This document shows positions 42,042 to 49,597 of a DNA stretch of 64,000 nt, in pieces; positions within the stretch are counted from its first letter, which is position 1; every line of letters starts with the position of its first letter. Source of the DNA: UBA5972 sp964567685. Lineage in GTDB: Bacteria > Pseudomonadota > Alphaproteobacteria > Rhodobacterales > Rhodobacteraceae. Made by a program: the position numbers and the translations under genes. The notes beneath the pieces are model-generated. The model did no database searches and was not told the DNA's origin. It saw nothing but the letters and a program-made list of their open reading frames with translations. The stretch covers positions 62,001 to 126,000 of the forward strand of contig CAZMNO010000003.1 in assembly GCA_964567685.1 (NCBI GenBank), in the 5' to 3' direction.

Positions 42042-43445
42042 TCATCCGATGGAATAAGGCAAAATGCCTCGCTGGTCGTGATCGACCCTGATCGCCCGTT
42101 CAATCGGCGGGACCGAGCGCTGATGGCATCCCTGACGTTCGCAGATACGGCAGGAGACGCCAATCGGCTCGAACGCCTTGGCGTTGCTGATGTCCATGTC
42201 ATCGGCATAGACCAGTTCTTCCGCATGGCCAATCTCACAGCCCAGCCCAATGGCAAAGCGGCGCATCGGGGCGCGGAACGAACCGCCGGGTTTGGAAACA
42301 TCGCGCGCCAGACAGAAATACCTGATGCCGTCCGGGGTTTCGGCCAGCTGCCGCAAAAACCGCCCCGGCGTTTCAAAGGCCTGGTGCACGTTCCACAACG
42401 GACAAGCCCCGCCGAAGCGGGCGAATTGCAACCGCGTGGTGGAATGCCGCTTTGTGATCGTGCCCGCCTGATCAACCCGGACAAAGAAGAAAGGAATACC
42501 CTTGGCGCCGGGGCGTTGCAGGGTTGAAAGCCGGTGCGCCACCTGTTCCAGCGAGGCGCCGAAATATTCCGAAAGCTGTTCAAGATCGTGCCGGGTTTCC
42601 CGCGCCGCGCTCAAAAAGCGCTCATAGGGCATCACGGCGGCCCCGGCGAAATAATTGGCCAGCCCGATCTTGCAGATCGCCCGCGCCTGATCCGACTGAA
42701 AGCGTGCCAGATCAAGGGTGGCTTCCAACAGGTCATTTTGCTCGATCAAAGCGCATTGATGGACCAGTTGAAACACCTGCGTCGCCGGACTGGCGCGTGC
42801 GGAGATCCTCAACACCCGCTCGGACTGATTGAACCGGCGCAGCGTCGGATCAGGGCTGAGCTCTGTTTCAATCCCCAGTGTGGCAAGATGCTCGGCAACC
42901 GCCTCAACCCCACCCTGACCCCCGGGATCCGTTGTCTGGCTGAAACGCTCGGCAGCACGATCAACGGCATCGATGTAATTGTCGCAATAGTGAAAGAAGT
43001 CGCGCACTTCCTCCCATGGCGAAAGGGTACTTGTCTGCGCATCCAGCCCCAGCATTTCGTCAAGCGAAGCGAGGCGCTCGTGGCTTTGCTTATAAGCCCG
43101 GTGCAGTTTCAGAAACGCCCGTGCCATCGCCGGGGCGTTGCCTGCCGTGAGGCGCATATCGGCAAGCGGCGGGGCGATGTCGGCAAAGATCGGATCGGCC
43201 AGCGCCTCGCGCATATCGGCAACCACGCGTTCCGCATCGTTGGTGGAAAGCTCGGTCACGTCAAAACCGAACTCCTGCGCCAGCGCCAGCACCACGCCGG
43301 TGGAAACCGGGCGGCGGTTGTTTTCCATCTGGTTGAGATAGGGCAGCGAGACACCCAGCTTGGCGGCGAAATCCTTCTGTGTCAGGCCCAGCCCGGTGCG
43401 GGTTTCGCGCAGTTTGACCCCTGCATAGAGTTTCTGTCCGGCCAT
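42042..43445 (-). CDS. pccR: ScfR/PccR-type short-chain acyl-CoA regulator (XRE, DUF2083)
   Basis: A 467-residue regulator. XRE HTH at residues ~10-60 (LRETRTGLGLTQKDFAAKLGVSLPYLNQMENNRRPVS). The central region corresponds to the IrrE/ImmA-like part with no HExxH (VFQLVHQCALIEQ). The C-terminal DUF2083 region contains FARFGGACPLWNVHQAF and the Cys set in GVSCRICERQGCHQR. This architecture is that of RamB/ScfR proteins, of which Rhodobacter PccR activates propionyl-CoA carboxylase genes in response to propionyl-CoA. The pccB gene with matching boxes lies 2.6 kb away, supporting the assignment. A related direct repeat precedes this gene (43491-43506), implying autoregulation. Confidence 0.85.
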   Translation of the reverse strand: MAGQKLYAGVKLRETRTGLGLTQKDFAAKLGVSLPYLNQMENNRRPVSTGVVLALAQEFGFDVTELSTNDAERVVADMREALADPIFADIAPPLADMRLTAGNAPAMARAFLKLHRAYKQSHERLASLDEMLGLDAQTSTLSPWEEVRDFFHYCDNYIDAVDRAAERFSQTTDPGGQGGVEAVAEHLATLGIETELSPDPTLRRFNQSERVLRISARASPATQVFQLVHQCALIEQNDLLEATLDLARFQSDQARAICKIGLANYFAGAAVMPYERFLSAARETRHDLEQLSEYFGASLEQVAHRLSTLQRPGAKGIPFFFVRVDQAGTITKRHSTTRLQFARFGGACPLWNVHQAFETPGRFLRQLAETPDGIRYFCLARDVSKPGGSFRAPMRRFAIGLGCEIGHAEELVYADDMDISNAKAFEPIGVSCRICERQGCHQRSVPPIERAIRVDHDQRGILPYSIG

Positions 43446-43490
43446 GTGATGCCCCGTGGGTTTGCGACTTAGCTGAACTGGAAACTAGAG

Positions 43491-43506
43491 TCTGCTAATC
43501 TGCAAA
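43491..43506 (-). promoter_or_regulatory. Direct repeat resembling a PccR box upstream of the regulator gene
   Basis: Read on the reverse strand: TTTGCAGA followed directly by TTAGCAGA, 46-61 bp before the regulator start. The same pattern (TTTGCATA-TTTGCAAT) appears before pccB. Probable autoregulatory site. Confidence 0.5.
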
Positions 43507-43518
43507 GCAAGCATCGGA

Positions 43519-44754
43519 TTATTCCATGGTCGCAACATCCAGCGGACCGGCCTGTCGCTCAACCCGAATGATATAGATGATGGTTCCTACCGCCAGAACC
43601 GACACGGTGATCATCAGTGCCAAGAGTGGAAATGGCCCGGACTCAGGCGTCAATATCCACCCGGTCAGGGCCGCCAGCGCCGCCCCGCCGCCGAGCATGA
43701 TTGACCCGCCCAGCCCCGACGCACTGCCCGCCAGATGCGGACGCACCGACAGCATCCCGGCCGAGGCATTGGGCAGAACCATGCCGTTGCCCAGACCGAC
43801 GCAGAGCATGAAGCCGAAAAAGTTCATCGGATGAGTATTCCCGCCAGACAGAGCCAGATAGGAAATGACCAGCCCGCTCAGCGTGATGCATGAACCATAA
43901 AGCATTATCCGGTTGATCCCGAAGCGGATCGAATAGCGCCCCGAGACGAAATTTCCCAGAATGTAGCCCAGTGACACAATGCCGAAATAAAGCCCCAGTT
44001 CGGAAGAACTCAGCCCGAAGAAATTCGTTGCCACAAAGGGCGCACCACCGAGAAAGGCAAAGAACGATCCACTGGCAAAGGCCGCCGCAAGTACATATCC
44101 CCAGAACCGGCGCGAGCCGAAAAGTTCGGGATAGTCGCGCACCTGTGCCATGAAACTGGCAGATTTGTTCAGGTTGGTTTCCCCCAGATCAAACCAGACG
44201 ATCCCCGATACAATCGCACCCATGATCAAAAGGATGGCGAAATTGGCGTGCCAGCCAAAAAGCTCGTCAAGATAACCGCCCAGCGCAGGGGCTGCCATTG
44301 GCACCACAGCCATGCCCATCGTCACATAGCCGATCATACTCGCAGCCTGATCGGTAGGCACGATGTCACGCACGATAGCGCGTGACAGCACCATGCCCGT
44401 GGCGATGGCTGTCTGGATCATGCGAAAGAACAGAAAGGTCTCGATGTCCTTTGCCAGCAGGCAGCCGATGGTCGCCAGCAGAAAGATAACCAGCGAGATC
44501 AGTACCACAGGGCGACGGCCGTACCTGTCGGAAAGAGGGCCGATGACCAGTTGCAAGGCCCCCGTCGCGCCGAGATAGGCGGAAACCGAAAGCTGCATCA
44601 GCGCATAGTCGGTCTGGAAATACTTGGTCATGTTGGGCAGCGACGGCAGAAACACATTCATCGACAGCGCCGACAGTCCTGCCAGCAGGACCAGGGTCAT
44701 GACATGCGGCGGCGTGGCTTTGTTCAGATACCTGACTTGCGGAAACTGCGTCAT
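43519..44754 (-). CDS. Bcr/CflA-type multidrug efflux MFS transporter
   Basis: A 411-residue, 12-helix MFS protein. The N-terminal half has LAGLSALSMNVFLPSLPNMTKYFQTDYALMQLSVSAYLGATGALQLVIGPLSDRYGRRPVVL (MFS motif A, GPLSDRYGRRP) and the drug:H+ antiporter motif near RAIVRDIVPTDQAASMIGYVTMGMAVVPMAAPALGGYLDE. This is the Bcr/CflA subfamily. The start is ATG 44754 (a GTG at 44757 precedes). The real substrate is unknown. Monocistronic. Confidence 0.85.
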   Translation of the reverse strand: MTQFPQVRYLNKATPPHVMTLVLLAGLSALSMNVFLPSLPNMTKYFQTDYALMQLSVSAYLGATGALQLVIGPLSDRYGRRPVVLISLVIFLLATIGCLLAKDIETFLFFRMIQTAIATGMVLSRAIVRDIVPTDQAASMIGYVTMGMAVVPMAAPALGGYLDELFGWHANFAILLIMGAIVSGIVWFDLGETNLNKSASFMAQVRDYPELFGSRRFWGYVLAAAFASGSFFAFLGGAPFVATNFFGLSSSELGLYFGIVSLGYILGNFVSGRYSIRFGINRIMLYGSCITLSGLVISYLALSGGNTHPMNFFGFMLCVGLGNGMVLPNASAGMLSVRPHLAGSASGLGGSIMLGGGAALAALTGWILTPESGPFPLLALMITVSVLAVGTIIYIIRVERQAGPLDVATME

Positions 44755-44845
44755 CACCGAGACCTAAGTCTCATTTCCACCTTTGTCCATTGCATTTGCA
44801 ACAAGTTACGCAGGAACGTCGCGTCTTTGCCGGAAACTGAATTGC

Positions 44846-45874
44846 TCAGGGCAGTTTTGGCCAGGTATCGCTCAACCGGTAGCCGTCAGGCCAGGGATCA
44901 TCGGGATCGCGCATGATCTGGTGCATGCCGGTGATCCAGGCGCGGCCCTTGATCGTGGGGATAATGGCAGGGCGATCCCCGACGCGGGTTGTCCCGGCAA
45001 TGGTGCAGTCAAACCGCCCGCCGATGATCGAGCGGCCGATATACGCTTCGCCCTCAGCGATTTCCCCGCGCGCGGCCATCACCGCCAGACGCGCCGAACA
45101 GCCGGTGCCACAGGGTGAGCGGTCGATCTTGCCGGGGTCGACTACCACGGCGCTTTTGCCGGTCAGCACACCTTCCTTACGCCCCACCGGGCCGGTGAAC
45201 TGGCAGAAAGACAGGTGGTTCCAGGTTTCGGTCGGGTGTGAAAAACCGATCTGTTCATTTGCCGCGCGGGTGATCTTGGCGCCGACCTCAGCGATATCGC
45301 GGGCTTCATCAGGGGTGAGATCAAACCCGCACGCGGCGGCATCGATTAGAACGAAACTGTCACCGCCAAAAGCGGTATCAACTTTGAACGTCCCCAACCC
45401 CGCAACCTCAAGCGGACTATCCAGCCGATCGGCAAAGGAGGCAACATTGGTGATTTCAATCGCCCTCGCCTTGCCATTGCTGCACTCGGCGCGCACCTCG
45501 AGCAGACCCGCCGCCGCTTCCAGTTTGAAACTCGTGACGGGTTCCGTCATTTCGATCACCCCGGTATCCAGAAGCACTGTTGCCACGCACATCGAGTTGG
45601 AGCCTGACATGGGCGGTGTATGCTCAGGCTCCATCGTCAGAAACCCGAACCGTGCTTCGCTGCTTTTGGCCGGAACGACCAGATTGACATGGATATAAAC
45701 ACCCCCGCGCGGTTCGTTCAGCACCAGATTGCGCAACCGCTGATCGGCATGAAGATAGTCGCGCTGGGTCCACAGGCTGTCACCGGGTGGCGGGGCGACG
45801 CCGCCGACGATGACATTGCCAACCTCCCCTTCGGCATGGGCCGACACCATATGCACCGTGACATCCGTTTTCAT
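44846..45874 (-). CDS. Proline racemase-superfamily protein (Ser/Cys type; hydroxyproline epimerase-like)
   Basis: A 342-residue DapF-fold enzyme. The second catalytic position is Cys in DRSPCGTGCSARLAVMAARG, but the first is Ser in PPMSGSNSMCVATVLLDTG, where racemases have MCGHG. So it is a Ser-Cys variant; such variants have been reported among 4-hydroxyproline 2-epimerases, while Cys-Thr variants are trans-3-hydroxyproline dehydratases. The start at 45874 (MKTDVTVHMVSAHAEGEVGNVI) matches the family; the frame extends to 46066 across the pccB promoter. It is divergent from pccB, so the 211-bp region between them may control both. Confidence 0.8.
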   Translation of the reverse strand: MKTDVTVHMVSAHAEGEVGNVIVGGVAPPPGDSLWTQRDYLHADQRLRNLVLNEPRGGVYIHVNLVVPAKSSEARFGFLTMEPEHTPPMSGSNSMCVATVLLDTGVIEMTEPVTSFKLEAAAGLLEVRAECSNGKARAIEITNVASFADRLDSPLEVAGLGTFKVDTAFGGDSFVLIDAAACGFDLTPDEARDIAEVGAKITRAANEQIGFSHPTETWNHLSFCQFTGPVGRKEGVLTGKSAVVVDPGKIDRSPCGTGCSARLAVMAARGEIAEGEAYIGRSIIGGRFDCTIAGTTRVGDRPAIIPTIKGRAWITGMHQIMRDPDDPWPDGYRLSDTWPKLP

Positions 45875-45952
45875 CGTGGCCCCTGCCTTGTGATCCGTTA
45901 CATCGCACAGAATGGTATTGCGCCTGAGATGGGGCAAGGCTGAAATAGGTAG

Positions 45953-46000
45953 TTTGCATATTTGCAATTCGCAAATCAACTTAGCAAATATATTAGCAAA
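45953..46000. promoter_or_regulatory. PccR/ScfR-type operator upstream of pccB
   Basis: TTAGCAAA, four bases (TATA), TTAGCAAA at 45981-46000 matches the published PccR motif TTTGCAAA-X4-TTTGCAAA with one change per half. Two further half-sites, TTTGCATA and TTTGCAAT, abut at 45953-45968, and CGCAAA follows at 45970-45975. The cluster lies 85-135 bp before the pccB ATG. Confidence 0.8.
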
Positions 46001-46085
46001 TATGCTATGTTTTGCTTTCCCAAAGCCCGAACCGCGGATAAGTTCAGGGGCGATAAACCATCCCACAGATCACGAGGTGCGCGCC

Positions 46086-47618
46086 ATGAAGGATATCCTG
46101 CAAGAACTCGAAACCCGCCGGGATGAGGCGCGGCTTGGTGGTGGTCAACGCCGGATAGACGCCCAGCACAGCAAAGGCAAGCTGACGGCGCGTGAGCGGA
46201 TCGAGGTTCTGCTGGATGAAGGCTCTTTTGAAGAATTCGACATGTTCAAATCGCACCGCTGCACCGATTTTGGCATGAGCGATGTCAGCCACCCCGGCGA
46301 TGGCGTCATTACCGGCTGGGGTACGATCAACGGGCGTATGGTCTATGTGTTTTCGCAGGATTTCACCGTCTTTGGCGGCTCGCTTTCCGAAACCCATGCC
46401 GAAAAGATCTGCAAGATCATGGATATGGCGCTCAAAAATGGGGCTCCGGTGATCGGGCTCAACGACAGCGGCGGGGCGCGCATTCAGGAAGGCGTGGCGT
46501 CGCTGGCCGGTTATGCGGATGTTTTCCAGAAGAACATCATGGCCTCAGGTGTGGTGCCGCAGATCAGTGTGATCATGGGGCCCTGCGCCGGTGGGGCCGT
46601 CTATTCCCCGGCGATGACCGATTTCATCTATATGGTCAAAGACAGTTCTTACATGTTCGTGACCGGCCCTGACGTGGTGAAGACGGTGACCAACGAGGTT
46701 GTTACTGCCGAGGAGCTTGGCGGTGCCAAGACCCACACCTCGAAATCCTCGGTCGCTGACGGGGCCTTTGACAATGACATCGAAGCGCTTTCTGAGATTC
46801 GGCGGCTGTTTGATTTTCTGCCACTCAACAACCGCGAAAAAGCCCCGGTCAGGCCGTTCTATGACAGCCAGGAACGGCTGGAAAGATCGCTGGATACGCT
46901 GATCCCGCAAAACCCGAACCAGCCCTACGACATGAAGGAACTGGTGAAGAAAATCGCCGATGAGTACGATTTTTTCGAAACCCAGGCGGATTTTGCCGGT
47001 AATATCCTGACCGGGTTCATCCGCATGGAAGGGTCGACCGTGGGCGTGGTTGCCAACCAGCCGTTGGTACTGGCGGGCTGCCTTGATATCGACGCCAGCC
47101 GCAAGGCAGCGCGGTTCGTGCGCTTCTGCGATGCTTTTGAAATCCCCATCCTGACACTGGTCGATGTGCCGGGGTTCCTGCCGGGCACCAGCCAGGAATA
47201 TGGCGGGGTGATCAAGCACGGGGCGAAGCTGTTGTTTGCCTATGGCGAGGCGACGGTGCCCAAGGTCACGGTGATCACGCGCAAGGCCTATGGCGGGGCC
47301 TATGACGTGATGGCGTCAAAACACCTGCGGGGCGATTTCAACTATGCCTGGCCGACAGCGCAGATCGCGGTGATGGGGGCCAAGGGCGCGGTTGAGATCC
47401 TGTATCGTGGTGATCTGGGCGATGCCGACAAGATCGCAGCACATACCGCTGAATACGAAGACCGGTTCGCCAATCCTTTTGTCGCTGCCGAAAAGGGCTT
47501 CATTGACGACGTGATTATGCCCCAGTCAACCCGCAAGCGTGTGGCGCGGGCATTTGCGGCGCTCAGGAACAAGAAACTGAGCAACCCGTGGAAAAAACAC
47601 GATAATATTCCGCTTTGA
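46086..47618 (+). CDS. pccB: Propionyl-CoA carboxylase beta (carboxyltransferase) subunit
   Basis: A 510-residue carboxyltransferase. Both carboxyltransferase halves are present; oxyanion and CoA sites are GLNDSGGARIQEGVASLAGYADVF, MGPCAGGAVYSPAMTDFIYMV and, in the C-terminal half, DVPGFLPGTSQEYGGVIKHGAKLLFAYGEATVPKVTVITRKAYGGAYDVM. It transfers carboxyl from biotin to propionyl-CoA, giving methylmalonyl-CoA. It starts at ATG 46086 with GAGGTG upstream. It heads the propionate block and is probably switched on by the PccR-type regulator. Confidence 0.96.
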   Translation: MKDILQELETRRDEARLGGGQRRIDAQHSKGKLTARERIEVLLDEGSFEEFDMFKSHRCTDFGMSDVSHPGDGVITGWGTINGRMVYVFSQDFTVFGGSLSETHAEKICKIMDMALKNGAPVIGLNDSGGARIQEGVASLAGYADVFQKNIMASGVVPQISVIMGPCAGGAVYSPAMTDFIYMVKDSSYMFVTGPDVVKTVTNEVVTAEELGGAKTHTSKSSVADGAFDNDIEALSEIRRLFDFLPLNNREKAPVRPFYDSQERLERSLDTLIPQNPNQPYDMKELVKKIADEYDFFETQADFAGNILTGFIRMEGSTVGVVANQPLVLAGCLDIDASRKAARFVRFCDAFEIPILTLVDVPGFLPGTSQEYGGVIKHGAKLLFAYGEATVPKVTVITRKAYGGAYDVMASKHLRGDFNYAWPTAQIAVMGAKGAVEILYRGDLGDADKIAAHTAEYEDRFANPFVAAEKGFIDDVIMPQSTRKRVARAFAALRNKKLSNPWKKHDNIPL

Positions 47619-47632
47619 GACCGATGTTTCTT

Positions 47633-47711
47633 CTTGGTGAAAATACTCAATTTCCGACATTGGCACCGGTTGCTGGACCCGGATGCCTGCGGCGCGAGTA
47701 TTTGCGCCAAG
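47633..47711. repeat. Long inverted repeat after pccB
   Basis: CTTGGTGAAAATACTC (47633-47648) and GAGTATTTGCGCCAAG (47696-47711) are complementary over 16 bases with one mismatch and one G-U pair, and a few flanking pairs extend the stem; the spacer is 47 bases. I recall similar GAGTATTT-GCCAAG inverted repeats after genes in other Rhodobacterales, so this may be a dispersed element or an mRNA-end structure. A database count is needed to confirm this. Confidence 0.5.
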
Positions 47712-47745
47712 AGGATGTCAGAAGAATAGTGAAAAGGAGCGTGAT

Positions 47746-48120
47746 GTGACTGGTTTACTGTTGATCCTTGCCGGCGCGATCTCGGCCTTCGGGCTTTATA
47801 CCCATATGTTCCGCGGGCGGCGGCTTATCGTGCAGCCATTGCTTGATGCGGAAATTCACCACGTTCCCAAACACACCCTGGCCTTTTCCTGGCACTGGGG
47901 CGGTGTCACCATGGCGATGCTGACGCTCTGTTACCTGGCACCGATATTTCGTCTCGATTTCATGCCACTGGCGATGCTGGCAACGGTTTATGGCTACTGG
48001 CTGGGAGCGATTTCCTTCATCACCATGCGGCGGGAGAAGTTTCGCGTCTCTCAGATGCCCCAATGGATTGTCTTTTGGTCCGCCTCTGTTTGCGGGTTGC
48101 TGGCCTGGGGGATATTGTGA
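47746..48120 (+). CDS. Small integral membrane protein in the pcc locus
   Basis: A 124-residue protein with about four hydrophobic helices (LLLILAGAISAFGLYTHMF, WGGVTMAMLTLCYLAPIF, PLAMLATVYGYWLGAISFITM, WIVFWSASVCGLLAWGIL). A histidine-containing loop LLDAEIHHVPKHTLAFSWHWG might bind metal. The GTG 47746 start is supported by AAAAGGAGC six bases upstream; the open frame to 47683 crosses the inverted repeat and is rejected. The stop overlaps the next start (GTGA). Its recurrence between pccB and pccA in relatives is my recollection; function unknown. Confidence 0.7.
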   Translation: MTGLLLILAGAISAFGLYTHMFRGRRLIVQPLLDAEIHHVPKHTLAFSWHWGGVTMAMLTLCYLAPIFRLDFMPLAMLATVYGYWLGAISFITMRREKFRVSQMPQWIVFWSASVCGLLAWGIL

Positions 48121-48518
48121 GGGCGGTTCTTGCATTTCTGCTGCTGATAGCGGCCCTGCCTGCGCGCGGGCAGGATCTGATGCAGGTACCGTCAGGGCAG
48201 GTAATGCTGCCCTATGAGGCCCTGTGGGAAGATCACCTGAGCGAAGGCGCCAATGGCGAAACCTGGCTTATTCTGCGGTTCCTGGCACCGGAAATCTCCA
48301 AATCCAAGGGTCGGATCAGCTTTGCCGAGGCCGAGGGCGATCTTGTGTTTCTCTGCACGAATATCGGGCTGCCACTGGCCGCAATGACCGGCGGTGGGGT
48401 GGATCAGATCATCGTTACATTGTTGGAAAAACCTTTGCCGCGGGGACAGCGCGATCCGGATGTCACCAAATTCATCAACGCGTTCCGCGTCACTGAAGGG
48501 GCATGTATATGGGAATGA
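48117..48518 (+). CDS. Exported DUF6497-like protein in the pcc locus
   Basis: A 133-residue protein with a signal peptide (AVLAFLLLIAALPARGQDL, cleavage after ARG or GQ). The mature part has a two-Cys pattern (DLVFLCTNIGLP and TEGACIWE) and a beta-rich core (GETWLILRFLAPEISKSKGRISFAEAEGD). GTG 48117 overlaps the stop of the previous gene (GTGA), so the two are coupled; an open frame to 48063 is rejected. It resembles small exported proteins I have seen near pcc genes in Rhodobacterales; the role is unknown and the family name is tentative. Confidence 0.65.
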   Translation: MRAVLAFLLLIAALPARGQDLMQVPSGQVMLPYEALWEDHLSEGANGETWLILRFLAPEISKSKGRISFAEAEGDLVFLCTNIGLPLAAMTGGGVDQIIVTLLEKPLPRGQRDPDVTKFINAFRVTEGACIWE

Positions 48519-48744
48519 TCACCAATCATACACCAGATGTAGCGCATCCCGGCGGAGTTGAGTCTTTTGAGTCACGGTCCCGCAACAGGTGCCCTGAACT
48601 GTTTCTTTTCAACCCGGATTCCTCTAACATCACAAGTGGTTACACCCAAGTAGCCAGTATCTCGAATCAGAGGACGGATCGCGCGGTTTCCTCCAAGACA
48701 CCGGTTCGGTCTGAACCTCTGGCACATTTATTGAGGAGAACGAA

Positions 48745-48876
48745 ATGTCGAGCAGTCTCAGAATTCTTGTGGTTCTCGGGTTTGCGGGGCTGGTTGCCGC
48801 CTGTGCGCCACCTCCGCCGGAGCCCGAACCGATCGTTGTACCGATCGTCGAAGAAGAGCCTTTGTCTAAATATTGA
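48745..48876 (+). CDS. Tiny lipoprotein (43 residues)
   Basis: A 43-codon gene with a good Shine-Dalgarno (TGAGGAG at 48732-48738). Residues 1-20 form a lipoprotein signal peptide ending in the lipobox LVAAC, so Cys20 is the lipid-attachment site. The mature tail is a short Pro/Glu/Val-rich peptide (APPPPEPEPIVVPIVEEEPLSKY). An entericidin-like or similar small lipoprotein is possible. It lies between the pcc-locus exported protein and the next small gene. Confidence 0.72.
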   Translation: MSSSLRILVVLGFAGLVAACAPPPPEPEPIVVPIVEEEPLSKY

Positions 48877-48948
48877 CAAGACACGGGCAGGGCGGCGAAA
48901 CGCGGCCCTGCCTGACCCGGCCAACCCTTTGTCGCGGCGGAGGTTGGC

Positions 48949-49305
48949 ATGTTGAAACATCGTGGGTTTCCGTCGCGACTTCCAAGTTCTGATTTTCAGT
49001 TCACCATCAGGCGGGCCAATCCCAAAGGCGTGACCCCGCTGATCCGGCGCGAACGCTACGCTGACCGGCGCCCGGCGGACCGGCGTGCCGATACCGCATT
49101 TCTGGCGACATTATGGGAGTATTTCGGCGATCAACCCTTTGAACGCGGCAATCTGGATGCTGGCCGCCTGAGTTGGTTTTTTGGGCGTGAAGTCGTGCCT
49201 GCCGAGGATCCTTTTGATCCGGAAAGCTACGAGGCTCTCCTTAAAATTGATAGAGGCAGGGCGATGGCCGCCTTTCCGGACGTGTTTTCGGGGGAATCGG
49301 CATGA
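48949..49305 (+). CDS. Conserved hypothetical small protein in the pcc locus
   Basis: A 118-residue basic protein without membrane or signal segments. It has an Arg-rich middle (TPLIRRERYADRRPADRRADTAFLATLWEYFG) and an acidic C-terminus (EVVPAEDPFDPESYEALLKIDRGRAMAAFPDVF). Unrecognised. It ends 166 bp before the terminator preceding pccA, so it closes the pccB transcription unit. Confidence 0.6.
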   Translation: MLKHRGFPSRLPSSDFQFTIRRANPKGVTPLIRRERYADRRPADRRADTAFLATLWEYFGDQPFERGNLDAGRLSWFFGREVVPAEDPFDPESYEALLKIDRGRAMAAFPDVFSGESA

Positions 49306-49471
49306 TTTTGCTTATGATTTGCAGGGTTTGGCAGATAGTTGCCGAGAAAACGATCCACGTCAATTTGGCCTTTGTTTCAACGCAGGACCGGGTCTATGTT
49401 GATGATGTGGCAAACGTGTTTAACACGTACCTGCCCAAAGGTTACTTCGAGATATACCCTTCCCCTCCTAC

Positions 49472-49505
49472 GGGGCCTGATTGCCAAAATCAGGCCCCTT
49501 CTTTT
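49472..49505 (+). terminator. Strong rho-independent terminator before pccA
   Basis: GGGGCCTGATT (49472-49482) and AATCAGGCCCC (49488-49498) form a perfect 11-bp stem with a 5-base loop, followed by TTCTTTT. It separates pccB and the small genes from pccA, which starts 93 bp downstream. Confidence 0.85.
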
Positions 49506-49597
49506 ATGCGCGCAGCCTTTGCGCCATGCCAAACCACAAAAATAAACAAGAAACGCGCCGGAAAATCCGGCCAGCGGTCTGAAAGGGACGTCCGGAC

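Noticed and set aside
48503..48955. 150-codon open frame overlapping the tiny lipoprotein gene
   Set aside because: The lipoprotein reading has a signal peptide and good Shine-Dalgarno; this one has neither.
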